Assembly (NCBI GenBank): GCA_019321725.1 | Contig: CM033119.1 | Location: 2,257,865 to 2,321,864, forward strand | DNA length: 64,000 bases | Reading direction: 5' to 3' | Origin: Paulownia fortunei | Lineage: Eukaryota > Streptophyta > Magnoliopsida > Lamiales > Paulowniaceae | Shown here: positions 36,401 to 52,082 of the stretch, piece by piece | How positions within the stretch are numbered: position 1 is the first letter of the stretch | How the letters are laid out: each line of letters begins with the position of its first letter | Notes under the pieces: model-generated | Seen by the model: only the letters and a program-made list of their open reading frames with translations | Told to the model about the DNA's origin: nothing | Database searches by the model: none | Made by a program: the position numbers and the translations under genes

Positions 36401-39400
36401 TGATCTTATAATGGAATTTTATCATGGTTGAATCTAGTATATGGAAGCACAGTCTCAGAGTACTAGTTGTATCCAGCGAACTAATTCACAACTAGTGGTT
36501 AAAATTTTCATTGTGGATTTGTGGAACTTTTCATTGCCGAGAAAAAGATAAGAGTTGTGAAGATGGGAATGGGAAAACCTAGTACTATCGGAGGACCCTG
36601 GTAAGATCATATTTGTAGTGGCCTTTAAGTGGAATTCATGGCCTAAAATGTGGAGCTAAAGGTTGACACATTCATGGATTGTGTCAAAATGCACCAAATT
36701 GCATAAATTTTATAATCATGCGACTCTTTTGGTTGTATATGTTGTAGGGAAGGTATTAGCTATATAGAATAGCTTTATTCTATATATTCTTTTACCCCAA
36801 TTTTTTGTTCTTGGATTTTAGTGAGGAAAACACTACGCTTCAAATGATAGTACTTTGTGCTTTATTTTTTGATGCTTTCCCTTTCCTCACCAAAATCCAA
36901 GGTCCAAACATGGCTTATTGATTTGGAAATAAATTAGACAGCTAAAATTTCTCAGCAACCGGACAGGAGAGAAAAGAATCATGGGAGAAGAGTGCTTCAC
37001 CCTGGAGGGCTATGCAAATTCAGACACGATCATATCAAATTATCAACTCCATTAGAAAAAAAGATTTTACACAATTAATTATAAACTTGAAAGACTCCTT
37101 GCCAGAACAATGCAAATTCCAAAAGGTACTCAAATAAGAATAAAATCCTAAATTAAGATTCAAGGACCAGAATTACTACAAAATATTGCCAGTCCTAAAT
37201 ATTGTCCGAAATACTTACCACTGAAAAATGCTTTAAAAAGATTTGCAACTAATTGAAAAGACTCTGAGGTAGACTCAAATAATGACTACTTTGGGGTACA
37301 CATCTTCAAAGAAGCCATTATTGGAGTTGAAAAGAATTTGAAAACTCTCTTTACCTCAAATTTTCTTAAGGTTTTTATTATCTATGCCATATACTCTCAA
37401 TCAGAGATCTGAATTTAGAGACTGGTGTATTTGAGATAGATCTTTGCTGTTTGAAAAATAGGACACTCATTACATTGCCCATAACTGATAAAGACTGATT
37501 GTCTTATACTGATACACTGGTTCTATTAGATTTCAGTGCAGTTTTATCCACCAATTGTTAATTTTGAGAAAGTATCGCGTTACTAGATATGCATAAAATA
37601 TGGTTTAGGCATACCATGTTAAACACATGAGAAACAGTTGCCTTATATACCCTACATTTTCATAGAAACATTTGTGCAAAATATCCAAAAAAAAAAAAAA
37701 AGAAAAACATAACCTACATTTGCAAAGAAATATATGTGAAAAGTATCCAAAAAATACCATACTGAGAGATATCAGATATAATAGCAGATTTCTTGTTAAC
37801 TTTAAAAGACTTTAAACTTTGAAGATTTCATATTTAATCTTCTCGTTTACTAACTGTGGGTGCGTCATGATGTGGTTGGTTGTGGACTTACTTTTATAAA
37901 TGGTTTCTAGTTAATCCTTGTTCTATTTCTTACTTATTTTCTTTGTCCAATTAATCTCAGGATTTTACGCATGTACACTCGTTTAAAGTTCATGAGCATA
38001 GAGTTATGGCTGTCGTTTTTGTGGATGGAGAACAACCATTGTGCATCAGTGGTGATAATGAAGGTGTTATATGCATTTGGAAAGCCAACTTTCCCTTTTC
38101 TGATGTGCCAATAAAGAAGTTGTATGAGGAAAAGGATTGGCGCTATAGTGGCATTCATGCATTGGCCATTTCTGGAACTGAATATCTGTACACTGGCAGT
38201 GGAGACAAATTAGTAAAAGCATGGTCATTGCAGGTGCTCAAATCTACTTTCTTACTCTAGTTATGTTTCAGATGTTGGGTGCATGAACTGAAACCTATCA
38301 TTGGTCTAATTATTCAGGATTACACCCTGTCATGTGCTATGAGTGGTCATAGATCTGTTGTCTCATCGCTAATAGTTTGCGATGGTGTTCTTTTTAGTGG
38401 AAGCTGGGATGGGACTGTCCGCTTATGGTCTCTCAGTGATCATAGTCCTTTGACAGTATTGGGGGAGGACAAACTTGGAAATGTAGCGTCTATTTTGTCT
38501 CTTTCTGCCGATCACCATTTACTGTTCGTCGGTCATGAGAATGGTAGCATAAAGGTAAAGCATGGTTTGTTGTTTCTAAAGCATGGTTTTTAGAATTACA
38601 AAAATTAAGGTTTGAGCCTTTGATATCTCACTACTTTTTCTTTCAATGGACTACTTGATATTTTGATTTGATTTTCATTGCATCTATAGTTTCTGAGAAG
38701 GTTGAGATGATGATTAGGTTGGTATATGGTGTTGCGTGTTCACAGTTTGTATTGTTCTGAATCTATCCTCTTGTTCACAGTTTGTATTGGTTTTAGATGC
38801 CTTACTTTACATACTCGTGCAATATAATAGCAGATAAGCCAATCCTGCTTTAAGTAGAAATAGTTCGTTTACTTGTTTATGTGAGAAGAATTGGCTTTTG
38901 ATTGAGTGGTAGAATTGCTGATTTTGGTCTCATTTGTTTTCTTTAGATATGGCATAATGATGTCCTTCTGAAGTCCATACAAACTCACAAAGGTGCTGTC
39001 TTCTCAGTCAGCAAGAAGGGGAAATGGCTATTTAGTGGAGGCTGGGACAAGACAATTAGCGTGCAGGTAAATGTATAGAATATAAACTAGTTGTTATTGG
39101 CCAGCATTAGTGTTGTACTCTAATCAATCCTAAAGTTGGACATGCTGGTTTTTTTATATTAGAATCTATTTGGTTTGTTTTGATTCTCTCCCAAAATGAA
39201 CTTCCGTTGTACTTCAATTTTTATTCCCCTAATTAACGTAGGGAACAGAAATACGGTCCAATTGCCAATGAGACTTTGCCCAATTGGTGAGGTTGGGGCT
39301 AGGCCCCAAGACTCTACAATTAAGAAGTATGTGATCGAGTCCCAACTAAGTGTAGGTATTAGTTTACCATCATAGTAGTTTATTTCCTTTAGACGTATGT

Positions 39401-40159
39401 TTTGATTGAGAATAATTCATTGTGCATAACTAGTCTTTGATTTTTCATGAATTATGTACTGAATGATTCAATTGATCGATTCTCTCTGTCCAAATAAAAA
39501 ATAAAATAAAATCAAGCCAATTTTCTTTTAGTTTATTAATTAAGATTCTGATTTGTAGGAAATATCCGAAGATGTGGATGGAATGGATGTCACACCTGTT
39601 GGGTCTATTGCTTGTAATTCTACAATAACAGCTCTCATGTACTGGCATGGGAAGCTATTTGTTGGACAAGCTGATAGAATTATAAAGGTATGATGTGTGA
39701 TTGCTAATTCGGTCTTCTAGGGTATCAGTTTTCATCACCACCTTTTTCTTTGCCATCTTTTATTTGAATCTAGTCCGAGTTGATAAGATCTTGATCAAAC
39801 CAATAAAAACTGAGGTTCACTATTATTTCAAACTCCTTATTTTCCTTTTCATCTTTTTTTTTTTATGTTAAAGAGGTAAATATACTCATTTCATCGTATT
39901 TCTTAGTTGTGGGCTTTCTTTACCGTCTTTGGATCTGGTTGTATTTCATAGTGATGCATAACATTTCAAGTCTGTGTATGAATTCTCTCGTTTCCATTCC
40001 AACATACCAAAGCTTCTTCGCCATAAATCTCATTTTCCTTTCCAATTTGGAAAGTTCGTTACATTAAAGTTGTTGATGGTTTGAATGCGCAAATTTGCAA
40101 GTATAAGTTGCTGATATAAAAATTTCTTCCAACTCTAACAGGTCTACCATGGAGTTTAG
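33490..40159 (+). CDS. RING - pseudokinase - WD40 protein (putative E3 ligase)
   Basis: Seven exons join in frame: 33490-35236, 36128-36183, 37961-38233, 38318-38554, 38947-39066, 39559-39687 and 40142-40159, giving 859 residues. Residues 29-73 form a C3HC4 RING finger (C29, C32, C48, H50, C53, C56, C70, C73). Residues about 130-500 resemble a protein kinase fold, keeping SPE (about 371), SDVWSL (about 400) and NRP (about 482) but lacking HRD and DFG, so it is probably a pseudokinase. Seven WD40 repeats from about 570 to the end make a complete propeller; clear WD motifs include SSSYDKIVHVWSLQ and SGSWDGTVRLW. The likely role is substrate-directed ubiquitin ligase with a WD40 binding platform. 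A second ATG at 33550 has a better Kozak context and would remove 20 residues. From memory, Arabidopsis At1g21651 is the counterpart. Confidence 0.92.
39250..39370 (+). mobile_element. possible tRNA-derived SINE fragment
   Basis: Within intron 5 of the RING-WD40 gene, a segment with TGATCGAGTCCC near 39333 resembles the RNA polymerase III B box, preceded by a CAATTGGTGAGG stretch that could be a degraded A box. Direct flanking repeats are not evident. Confidence 0.3.
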
Positions 40160-41033
40160 CAAGTGCTTGGAGATCCTGTCACAGAACTGCTGTCTTAGTT
40201 GATAGTAGATCAGTGGGCGAAAATAAGTATAGTTGTTGTAAATATATCATGAAGAAAAATGTAACCTGAGTAAGATTGCAGAACTCCTTGTATATATCAA
40301 CAGGAAATGCAGACAAATATTTACCACCTATCTTTCTGATGTAATATGGATTTACATAGATTTATGCAAAGCAAAACAGGACACAGAAACCTTAACTAGG
40401 GATTATACGACATATACTATTTTTGTGTAATCACTTTAAAGAGAGATTGAGAGTATCTTTTGTTGCTTATTTTATTACAAAAGTAATCTGTCGAAATTCG
40501 TTTTTAATAAATACTAACTAGTTATTTCTTTAGTGGTTGTGTTGGGATTGATAGTCTCCTCATTTCTATATAAGTCTATATATAAATTTATACATAGAAT
40601 TATTAAAACTTAAAATTTTATTCCTTAAAAAATAATAAAATTGACCTTACGATTTAAAATATCTTTTTGCTTATTATATTTTGTTTTTAAAATGCAATTT
40701 TGCTTCTAAAGTAAAAATAAAAAAATAAACGTTGTTTTCAGCAGCATAAAATAAGATAAGATGCATACTTTTCATTATTTTCTCTCTTTTGTTTTTATGC
40801 TTAGCGCAAAATATGTGCTGTCGCATTGGCTTTTGTCGCACCACTCCCCGTCGATACCATCCACAAAAAATAATTTTCCACTTCTATATATCCAAAAAAA
40901 GAAAAGCATATCAAATCAATGGATATTATATTTGCTAACCAGATGCACCGAAATAGAAATAAAATTTATAGATAAGATTTGTAACAATTCGATGGTTTAA
41001 GCAAACACAATCAATTTTTAATTTGATGGTGGC
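40160..41033. other. spacer between RING-WD40 and NADK2
   Basis: It holds the 3' UTR of the upstream gene and the promoter and leader of NADK2. It is AT-rich, and I see no other gene. Confidence 0.5.
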
Positions 41034-44000
41034 ATGGCGACATCAAGTTGTTATTTTTCTAATAATTATCGTATTTGCCTGTGCCACTTCCACATGAATC
41101 GAGCTGTTGGGACGCCATCATTTTGTCATCAGCCCAGTTTTGTCAAGATTTCCGGGCCCGGGTTCGGGTTTGTGTTGCAGAAGTGGAAGAAGAAGAGATG
41201 GTTGGAACTGGGACGCCGCAGTTTCAGGCTTCTTGTCAGTGCTCAGCTGTCCAGCTCTTTGTCAGTGAACATTGGCTTGGATTCTCAGGTCAGTTTTCGT
41301 TATTTTATCTAGGGTTTTTGAATTGTTAGTTTTAGTGTTTAACCTTTTTGTGAAAATATTGAATAACTATACGAATTGATTTCGCTTAACTGTTTTCCGA
41401 TTTAGAAAAGAATTGTTGAAATGGCAAGGCAATTTGATCCACTTTCCTGGTGTGATAATATTTCAAGTTTCATCTGCTCATTATAGCTTTATTACCTGCG
41501 AAATGTCATGAATATTTTTTTTCATTATGAATTACTGTCGTTTCTTGCATGTTTGGTTTTACTGGGGGGTTTATGAATATGCTGATTTGTGTTTTACATG
41601 AAAAAGGGTGTCATATGTTATTGTATGCCCTAAATTGACTTATTTTTACATGCATTTGAAGAGTATTTACCCCCATGATTCATCACATTTGCCAAGTGTT
41701 GGACCGCTTCCCGGGGATATTGCTGAAGTTGAAGCTTACTGTAGAATCTTTAGAGCAGCAGAACGGTTTCATAATGCTTTAATGGACGCATTGTGCAATC
41801 CACTGACAGGAGAATGTAGTGTCTCATATGACGTGCCTTCGGAGGATAAACCATTATTGGAAGATAAAATAGTTTCGGTTCTTGGTTGCATGGTATGTCT
41901 CCTAAATAAGGGAAGGGAAGATGTCCTTTTGGGGCGATCCTCCATTATGAATTCTTTCCGCGATCTAGATAGAAGTGTAATGGATGATAACCTCCCTCCG
42001 CTTGCAAATTTTCGTTCTGAGATGAAAAGTTATTGTGAGAGTTTGCATGTTGCCCTAGAGAATTATTTGACACCTGGTGATGATCGAAGCTTAAATGTTT
42101 GGAGAAAACTGCAAAGATTGAAAAATGTATGCTATGATTCTGGATTTCCCCGAGGGGATGATCACCCTTGCCAGACATTGTTTGCAAATTGGAGTCCTGT
42201 TAACTTGTCCACCTCAAAAGAAGAAGCACAATCAGAAAACACGGGGGTTGCTTTTTGGAAGGGTAGCCAGGTCACAGAAGAAAGTTTGAAGTGGCTCCTG
42301 GAGAAAGGGTTCAGAACAATTATAGATCTGAGAGCAGAAACTGTGAAGGACATTTTTTATGAAACCGTTCTAGATGAAGCTATTTCGTCTGGGAAGATTG
42401 AACTGATTAAACTTCCAGTTGAAGTTGGTACTGCACCTTCAATGGAGCAGGTTGTGCAATTCGCTTCTTTAGTGTCAGATTCGAGCAAAAAGATCTATGT
42501 ACACAGTAAAGAAGGAAGACGGAGGACCTCTTCTATGATCTCTAGGTGGAGGCAATACATGGATCGCATCACATCTACTACAAGGCGAGTCAGTGCCACT
42601 GACCTTAGAACTCAAGATACTCGAGAAGTTGAAGATTCTGATTTTTCTATAAACTTTGAAGAAGGTAAATCCTCTCATAATGGAAATGGATCACTCCCGC
42701 AACAATCTGATAAGTCTTATAGCTCCCCAGGGGCATTCAATAATCAAGACCCTCCAGCCACACAAAACCAATCCCGAAGCACCGAAGGAGCCGATAATAC
42801 CATAACAACCACTGAGGACACAGCAGTGATCTCTGTTAAGGGTGGAACAGAATCAACTATTGACTTCTACGAAGATGTGAAACCACTGGAGTCTCAACTA
42901 CCTCCTCCTGATATTTTCTCCAGAAAAGAGATGTCCAATTTTTTCAGAAATAGAAAGATTTCACCTGGAACTTACTTTAGTTATGAACAGAAAAGACTGG
43001 AAGTGCTATCTGCTTTACGATACAAATACAATGGGACTGCCTTGAAGAAAGAAGCTAACTCTAATTTAAGCTTCAATGAAGAAAAGATTATGAATGGATC
43101 ACTTGGCAGCATAAAGTTATCATCGAAGCCGCAGAGTACGACTATCACTAATGGTTCATATCAGGATCCTACCGTTCTTTTTAGCCCTATGAATCATCTT
43201 GATAAAGCCAATAGTCGTGCGGGTTATGAAAAGAGTAAGGAAAATGGTTCTATAAACACAGGCAATGACCTAAATAAGAATGCCATGTCTATGATGGTTA
43301 CTGGACAGAATAGGACTGATGTTGAAAGCTACCTCTCTTCAGATGATGAAAACTTGGATATGCTTGAAGGAAATATGTGTGCTTCAGCAACTGGCGTTGT
43401 GAGAGTGCAGTCAAGAAAGAAAGCAGAGATGTTCTTAGTTAGAACAGATGGATTTTCTTGCACTAGAGAAAAGGTAACAGAATCTTCCTTGGCATTCTCT
43501 CATCCCAGCACTCAGCAGCAGATGCTTTTGTGGAAATCTACCCCGAAGACTGTATTGTTACTGAAGAAGCTGGGCCAAGAACTCATGGAAGAAGCTAAAG
43601 AGGTATGCACCCTTTTTTTAGGTATTATGCCTAGATGTTTATGGGTATTTTTTTGAGTGCTAGAACATCCTGTCTAATTGATGCATAACATATGCATTAA
43701 GCTTTCTATGCACTGGGAGAACTTTCTCCTTATCTTGCCTTTTAATTGTGTAGATAAAAGAAAAAAGTTCAACATTCTAAATTTATACAACAAAGCAAAA
43801 TTTTCAGCCTGACGCCATTTACTTGAGCTTGATATTACTTTGTTGGTAATAGCTCCATTTCTATATGCCTTCTCCATTTCATAAAAACACAGTGAGTGGG
43901 GAATGTGGTTTTGTGTGAACTAATTATACTTTAGTCAAAAAGCATCAACTCTGTGTAATTCTCATTTTATCTGTTTCACAGCTCTTCTCCATGATAACAA

Positions 44001-47000
44001 CTTGTAACATAGCACTAATCTTAAAGAAAACCATGATATGATTTGCCATTGAACTGATTTTGTTTTCCCTGTGTTCTATGTTTCTGAGTTATTTGCATTT
44101 TTCACAACTTTCAATTAATATGTGAACATTGCTGTCTGAAATTTCCAAATGTATTCATTGTGTGGTTCTCTTAAATCTATAACTGGCTCCATTTTCTTGC
44201 TTGGTAATTATTCCTTTGGAGAATATTCTGACTTCCAAAACCATCAATCTTTATTTATCCTATCTGACTGTGAATTCTGTGTTTACTCCAGGTTGCCTCT
44301 TTCTTATATTACCAAGAGAAGATGAATATTCTTGTTGAACCTGAGGTCCATGATGTTTTTGCTAGGATTCCAGGATTTGGGTTTGTCCAGACATTCTATA
44401 GTCAAGATACAAGGTACTCAAGTTTGGGCATTAAATTTAATCTTTGCTCTCATCATTTTTGGGAAAATGCTTCATTTTTTACTTGAGAGGTTTGCTGACC
44501 TTTTATCATGTCCCTATTGCAGTGACCTTCATGAGAGGGTTGATCTTGTAGCTTGCTTGGGAGGAGATGGGGTCATACTTCATGCATCAAATTTATTCAG
44601 AGGTGCTGTTCCTCCTGTTGTCTCATTTAATCTTGGATCCCTAGGGTTTCTCACTTCCCATACTGTACGTCTCTTTCTTCAACCTGTGATAATAAATCTT
44701 CATGTTTATTGAGCACATTTCTTCCTGACTCCTATAATTTGTCTTTGCAGTTTGATGATTATAAGAGTGATCTAAGACAAGTGATTCATGGGAACAACAC
44801 AATTGACGGAGTTTATATTACTCTTAGAATGCGTCTCCACTGTCAAATATTTCGAAATGGGAAAGCAATGCCTGGCAAGATATTTGATGTCCTCAACGAA
44901 ATTGTCGTTGATCGTGGTTCTAATCCTTATCTTTCAAAAATCGAATGTTATGAACATGACCGCCTCATAACCAAGGTATGGTGGGATATTTGATAGACTA
45001 GGGGATTTAGGAAATTCATGCAAATAATTTATTTTGTTGAATGTTATTGTGCCTAAGGTTATTGGTTGAAGTTCCAGGATATTAGCTATGTATTAAGGTT
45101 GAAATTTACTGTAAAAGTATATCAGTTATTCTCCAGTTGATAGTAAGACTTTAGAATTGAAGAAAAGAAGTACTTCTTTTGGGTCTGTGACAGTGTCAAT
45201 CATTATTTTGATAGGTACAAGGTGATGGAGTTATAGTTGCCACTCCTACCGGAAGTACAGCTTATTCCACAGCTGCTGGAGGTTCTATGGTAAGCTGCCA
45301 TGAGAATGACGACAAAGATTGAAATTCTTTAATCTGGTTTCTTGATAATTAAAAAAATAAATTATATGGAAGAATCTAACAAAATTAAATGGCTCGAAAG
45401 CACAAGGTCTTAAAGATGTTTTCCTTGGAAAATTTCATGGGACCAATGGGATTGTCTGGGTCATAACAATTTGGTATTGAATGGTTGTCTCTGTGAAGTT
45501 CATGCATTTTATAGGTTGGAATGTAATCAAAAAACAAAACAGGAGGAATGCCATTTTGGCAATTCGTGGCTTAATTTCTATATTTGTTTCAAGAAAATTA
45601 ATGCTGCTTCTCTGTGTGTGTGGTGTGGGTTCTTATGACTGCTGAATAAATAGTTGTTTGTGGACAGAAACTTGGTCCTAACAGGATATGAAAAATAGAT
45701 GACTACTTTGATTTCCGTTGATTTTATTATTGAACATGAAAGGTAGCTTCAGTTTTTTCTTGTGCTCTTTATATATAAAATCACACTTTGGATATACTGA
45801 TTTGTAAACAGGGGGAGGAAGAAATGGCAGAGATAAAATAAAGAACTGAATAAATATGAGTTTTAGGTATCTGTGGGCTTTCTTTGTAGACTGTCATTAA
45901 TGATGCAACCCTATTTTTGGAAACTTATACCTGTCATTTGTAGTTGAACTTGCTGCAATATCTTTTAGAGATAAATTGGTAAAATAGTATAAAAAATAGG
46001 CTATTTCTGTGTGCAGGTACATCCAAATGTTCCATGTATGCTCTTCACACCGATTTGTCCACATTCTCTCTCATTCAGGCCAGTCATACTTCCAGATTCT
46101 GCTCGGCTGGAATTAAAGGTATCATTTCTGCACTTTAAGAAATAAGAACAATTTGGTAAGAATTCTCTTTACGTGGAGTCTTTTCTGCCGGGAACAAACT
46201 TTTGATTATGTTCCTGAGGGCAATGACCAATATTCTTCTAATGGGAGTCCTTTAATTGAGAATTGTTTAATGAAGATTTTACCGGATGCAATTACATAAT
46301 AATTATTTTGTATCGTTGTGCATGCTTTTATTGGGAAGAAAAAGGGATAAAAATATCAACCAAGGTTCATCAAAACAATTGTCCCTAAAAATTATAATAA
46401 CAGTGCATTTAATTTTCTATGCTTATGATGTAAGTATATCTTTTTGGCTTGTTTAAATATCTGAAGTAGGAATCCAGAACTCTTTATCATCCTTCTTGAG
46501 TCATGCATGGCTCAGAAATTCTTTTGCCACATGTAAACGTTTAAATATTTAATGAGTAGTCATATGTACATCAAAATTTCATTTTCGATTCCCTGATGAT
46601 GTTTCATGTTTCTCTGTACAGTTCTCTAGGACATGGTGCATTTGTTATTCATAATGGGTTAATATTTACATGGAGACCATTCTAGTACGAGTTTAGAATT
46701 CATTAATACGTGGTGTCTTAAATTACTATTCTGAGTTTTTTGACATTTTCTTCGTGTTTCAATGAAGAGAGATTTTCTACCTGACCAATATCTTCATATT
46801 GGCTAAAAAGTTTTAGTATAACTGGCTCTTGATTCTGAAATTTATTATCCCACGGAAATTCACATCTAAACAACATTTCCAGCATCTTCTGTTTAGACTA
46901 TTTTCCTGATGTCATAGATCACTACCCCTCACACTAGTGTCGGTAATTATCTTTGGTATTTTTTTCTTCAACTGAGGCAGATTCCAGAGGATGCACGAAG

Positions 47001-47184
47001 CAATGCCTGGGTCTCGTTTGATGGGAAGAGAAGGCAGCAGCTCTCAAGAGGAGATTCTGTTCGGATATCCATGAGCCAACATCCACTCCCAACTGTCAAT
47101 AAGTGTGACCAAACAGGCGATTGGTTTCGAAGCTTGATTCGTTGCTTGAACTGGAATGAAAGGCTAGACCAGAAAGCCCTTTGA
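41034..47184 (+). CDS. NADK2: NAD kinase 2, chloroplastic
   Basis: Phosphorylates NAD to NADP with ATP in the plastid stroma, supplying the photosynthetic electron acceptor; the plant enzyme is calmodulin-responsive (family knowledge). Eight exons join in frame: 41034-41288, 41662-43602, 44292-44413, 44523-44664, 44751-44975, 45215-45289, 46017-46118 and 46981-47184, giving 1021 residues against about 985 in Arabidopsis. The first exon is an Arg/Ser-rich transit peptide. Then come the conserved [19 protein letters not shown] block and a phosphatase-like domain with [11 protein letters not shown] near 364. After a variable Ser/Asn-rich linker come [19 protein letters not shown] and the catalytic domain: [10 protein letters not shown] near 786, LNEIVVDRG near 869 and [14 protein letters not shown] near 905. 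It ends in [12 protein letters not shown]. All junctions are intact. It lies 875 bases downstream of the RING-WD40 gene on the same strand. Confidence 0.98.
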
Positions 47185-48041
47185 GGGCCATACCATACGA
47201 TATACTAAACTTTTTCTCTTTTTTGTATCTATGTATATATTACTGTACAGTTTACATAGCTAAAAGGTTACAGTTTGCTCAACTCAGAAATAGCATTGTA
47301 ATAGGCTGTGTATTCAGCTGATTGTACATTGTCATATGTCCTCTTAAGGCCTGAAGATGGACCATGTTCTTGACCAATCAAGTTAGTCCATTAAATTCTG
47401 GTAGCTTGATGGTAGTTACTCTTTACCTCTTTATATCAAAAATAATAAATGAAGAGATTACAATAAAGGTTGTCGCTTCAACAAGAGGGCTCTGTTACAT
47501 CAAAGATTTGAGGGCTTATTCAAGTTCTTTTATCAAGTCTTCACCAAGTTGGAGTCCTCATGACTTCTACTACATTGTGTAAAGGTTAAATGCATAAATG
47601 CTCAAAACATAAAAGTGAATTTTCATCAATCTTCTCTAATGACAGATCAAAGCATAGAGAGTCAATTAAAGCTGCTGTAACTTTGTAAATGGCACCAGCA
47701 GACGGGTTTAGCTCATATCTAATTAATTAATGATAATTGTGAATTTAAAATAAACTAGAAGAGAGTTGAAATCAAATTATACAAAGCAAAAACAAGGTTG
47801 ACACCTGAAAAAGTGTTTTCTTCATCCTTCATACGCATGATGCAGAAGAATGACTGGCGCCCCCGCGCCCAATAAAGCATTTGCTTGAGGGACAACTTCT
47901 TTTCTAACTTAACAAGCCTAACAACCCCTTTTCACCACAACCCAGAACCCCATGAAGTACAGAGAAAAAGAAAAGAACAAAGAGAAAAACTCTATCACTG
48001 CCGATTACATATGAATTAAGTCCCATATTCACTTTAACAGC
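47185..48041. other. convergent spacer between NADK2 and ACC oxidase copy 1
   Basis: It contains both 3' UTRs. Sequence matching the second ACC oxidase copy stops at about the stop codon (48042), so this region is outside the tandem duplication. Confidence 0.5.
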
Positions 48042-49495
<1,454 letters not shown>

Positions 49496-52082
49496 TGATA
49501 TTTCAAATACAATTAAGCAATTTAAGTACCAATATAAGTACTAAAGTCTTATATGATAAATAAATAAAATGGCCTAAGCCTTTTCCAGTTCTTGCAGTTG
49601 GCAGTAGTACTGGGGTGGTGCTCAAGGGGTTGCCTCTTAAGGCCTACTTATACAGGAGCAATGATTTTCCTGCCATCTTGGAATGTCAACACTTTCTATT
49701 ATTTAATTTAATTTTCTTCAATAATTGTATCTCATTAAGGCAACCATAGGAGTCACGCAATGGACGGTGACACAATGTCAAAACTCAAAATGTCAATGTT
49801 TTGCTGATCAGATTAGGCATTCTTCTATCCCACAACAGAAGCATTCTCCCTCAGCTTTTGCATCTCATCCTCATTAATTTATGTTAATCATACTACCGCG
49901 TAAGCTTAACATGATCCTGCCTTTGCAAGATAAGTTGTTCATGTTAATCTCAAAAAAAGGGAAAAATGGTGATCAACTACTACTTGCAAGAGGATTAGGT
50001 TGCCTTGTCTCTGGTACAACTAACTATATGCAATGTATTCAGATGCAACATTTAAGAAAAAATAATTCTAGCATATCCGATGCATAAATATTAGATAGAA
50101 AACTACATTTTCATTCTTCATTTATTTCACAAGTTTGCTTAATCTCACCTTAATCCTGTGCAATTGTTTTTACTTCATAATCAAATCTATGCCGACCAAC
50201 ACCATTCATTGACCTCAAGATTCTTCTTTTATAGTATATGCCATTCCCCACATTGAAATAAAGAATTAGTACACTGATTTGTAGGCACAGTTTGAGCATT
50301 AAGGAAGGAGACTATATTTTTTATAAACCAAAGTTATCGTTCAGAATGTTAATTTAATTAGTTTTAATCCCGCGTATTTGCCAACTCCATCATATATAAT
50401 TTTTTGGGAAATTTAATGTAATATTACATAACTTAATGTTAAATTACATGGGCTTTTCTGATAGTAACTGGTATAGGTAATATATATTGATTTGTTTCAT
50501 CAATGACAACTGAATGTTCAATTGCTGTAATCATCATTGGAAGTACTGTACTAGCCAGGTTACTTTTGTCATTTGCCCAACAATCTCTTGCACATATTTT
50601 TTACTAAGATTTAGGTTGTTGAGTTTATGTTAGGAATGATTATTGATTTGGCTAAAAATTAGCAATCCAATAAATTTATCTTTTATGCGTATGTTTATGC
50701 CTTCAAAATAATAATGTTTAAAATTTAAAAAAACAACAAAAAGTTAGAAAGGACGTTGAAAAACTCTTAAGTAAAAATTTAATGTTACGAAAGAATACTT
50801 AAATACGAAAAAATATGAAAATAATTAAAATATAAATAAGACGTAAATAATCCCCTATTCTATAGATGATAAGATGTATTTATATACTTAATATTATATA
50901 AAGAATGAGAATTTTATTTTAATGGATTTACTTGATTAACAACAATCTTGTTATGCAATGTCAATCCTAGAAATAAAGTAGAATCCTTTCCTTACTTAGC
51001 TACTTTGTTCTGCTTTTGTTAATTATAGTTTTAAATCCGTCTATATTTATATTTAAACCCTATTTGTAATATTATGACCAATGTCCAATCAGTCAAGTCC
51101 TAATCTAAGACTATAAAATGTTTTTGTTCAACCATACACATCGAGCCACGTTGCATGATTTAGACCAAATTAAATATTGTTTATTACTTAAAGGTACATT
51201 AAGTTGGAGCTTTTACAAAAAAAATTTTTTTATCTTTTTGTGGATTGACTCATTTAATTTGTTTATTGCATGAGGCACATGTATTGTATCATGAATGAGT
51301 GACAGCATTCTCATTATCGACAAACTATGTTGACAACTTTGAACTTAGAGAAAATCGGGAAACTTATTTCTAAGGTTGTATATGAGAATATAATTTACAC
51401 TTAAATTTTTTAGAATAAATCCATTTAAATTTATTTATAAAATTTTAAGAATATATTCACTTGAGGGGATTGCTGCTTGGTCCAGCACTTAACTCTATTA
51501 GAATATGTGAAAACACAAATAGACTTTTATATCTCTAGCTAACAGTTTATACAAAAAAACAATTATTTAATTATGTCATATAAAAAATAAACTTTGCTTT
51601 AAATTTAAAGGTAGTCAACTATGACTTTTAATGCCTCATTATTTTTTTTTTCTTTTTACAGACAAGATGAATCGAATCATGCATACTATTTTCAGAGAAA
51701 AAAAAAAAAAAACAGAAGAAGGAAATCTGCCTTGGTATAGAGATGGTGGCCGGGTTTCAGTTTAACTTTTATTTTTGTGGAGTTGTAGTGATAAATTCGT
51801 TCGTTGAAAAACTATAATTTAAATCGAACATTTAACATTGTATAATCAGACACAACAGAATTGCTAAATTGAGTTGTGGAATGGAAGAAGTAAAAAGTTT
51901 GTAATAATTCTTGCATCATGGCTGCATAATATAGCTGATTCCCTTCCATTTCAACAAGTCTTCAATTAATTTAGTGTAAACTCACATGTAGAGCTGACAA
52001 AATGGTGTTACTCTCAAGGAATTAATTACTAATTTATTTAATTAAATCAGAAAATTATGATGTGTTAAGGAAATTAATATGG
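49496..52082. other. upstream region of ACC oxidase copy 1
   Basis: The promoter and duplicated upstream flank reach to about 51260, then unique AT-rich DNA to the left end of the hAT-like element. No coding gene seen. Confidence 0.5.
49645..49652 (-). promoter_or_regulatory. altered TATA box of ACC oxidase copy 1
   Basis: On the minus strand this reads TATAAGTA, where the homologous site of copy 2 reads TATAAATA. The surrounding bases (CCTGTA before, GGCC after) are identical in both copies. Confidence 0.55.
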
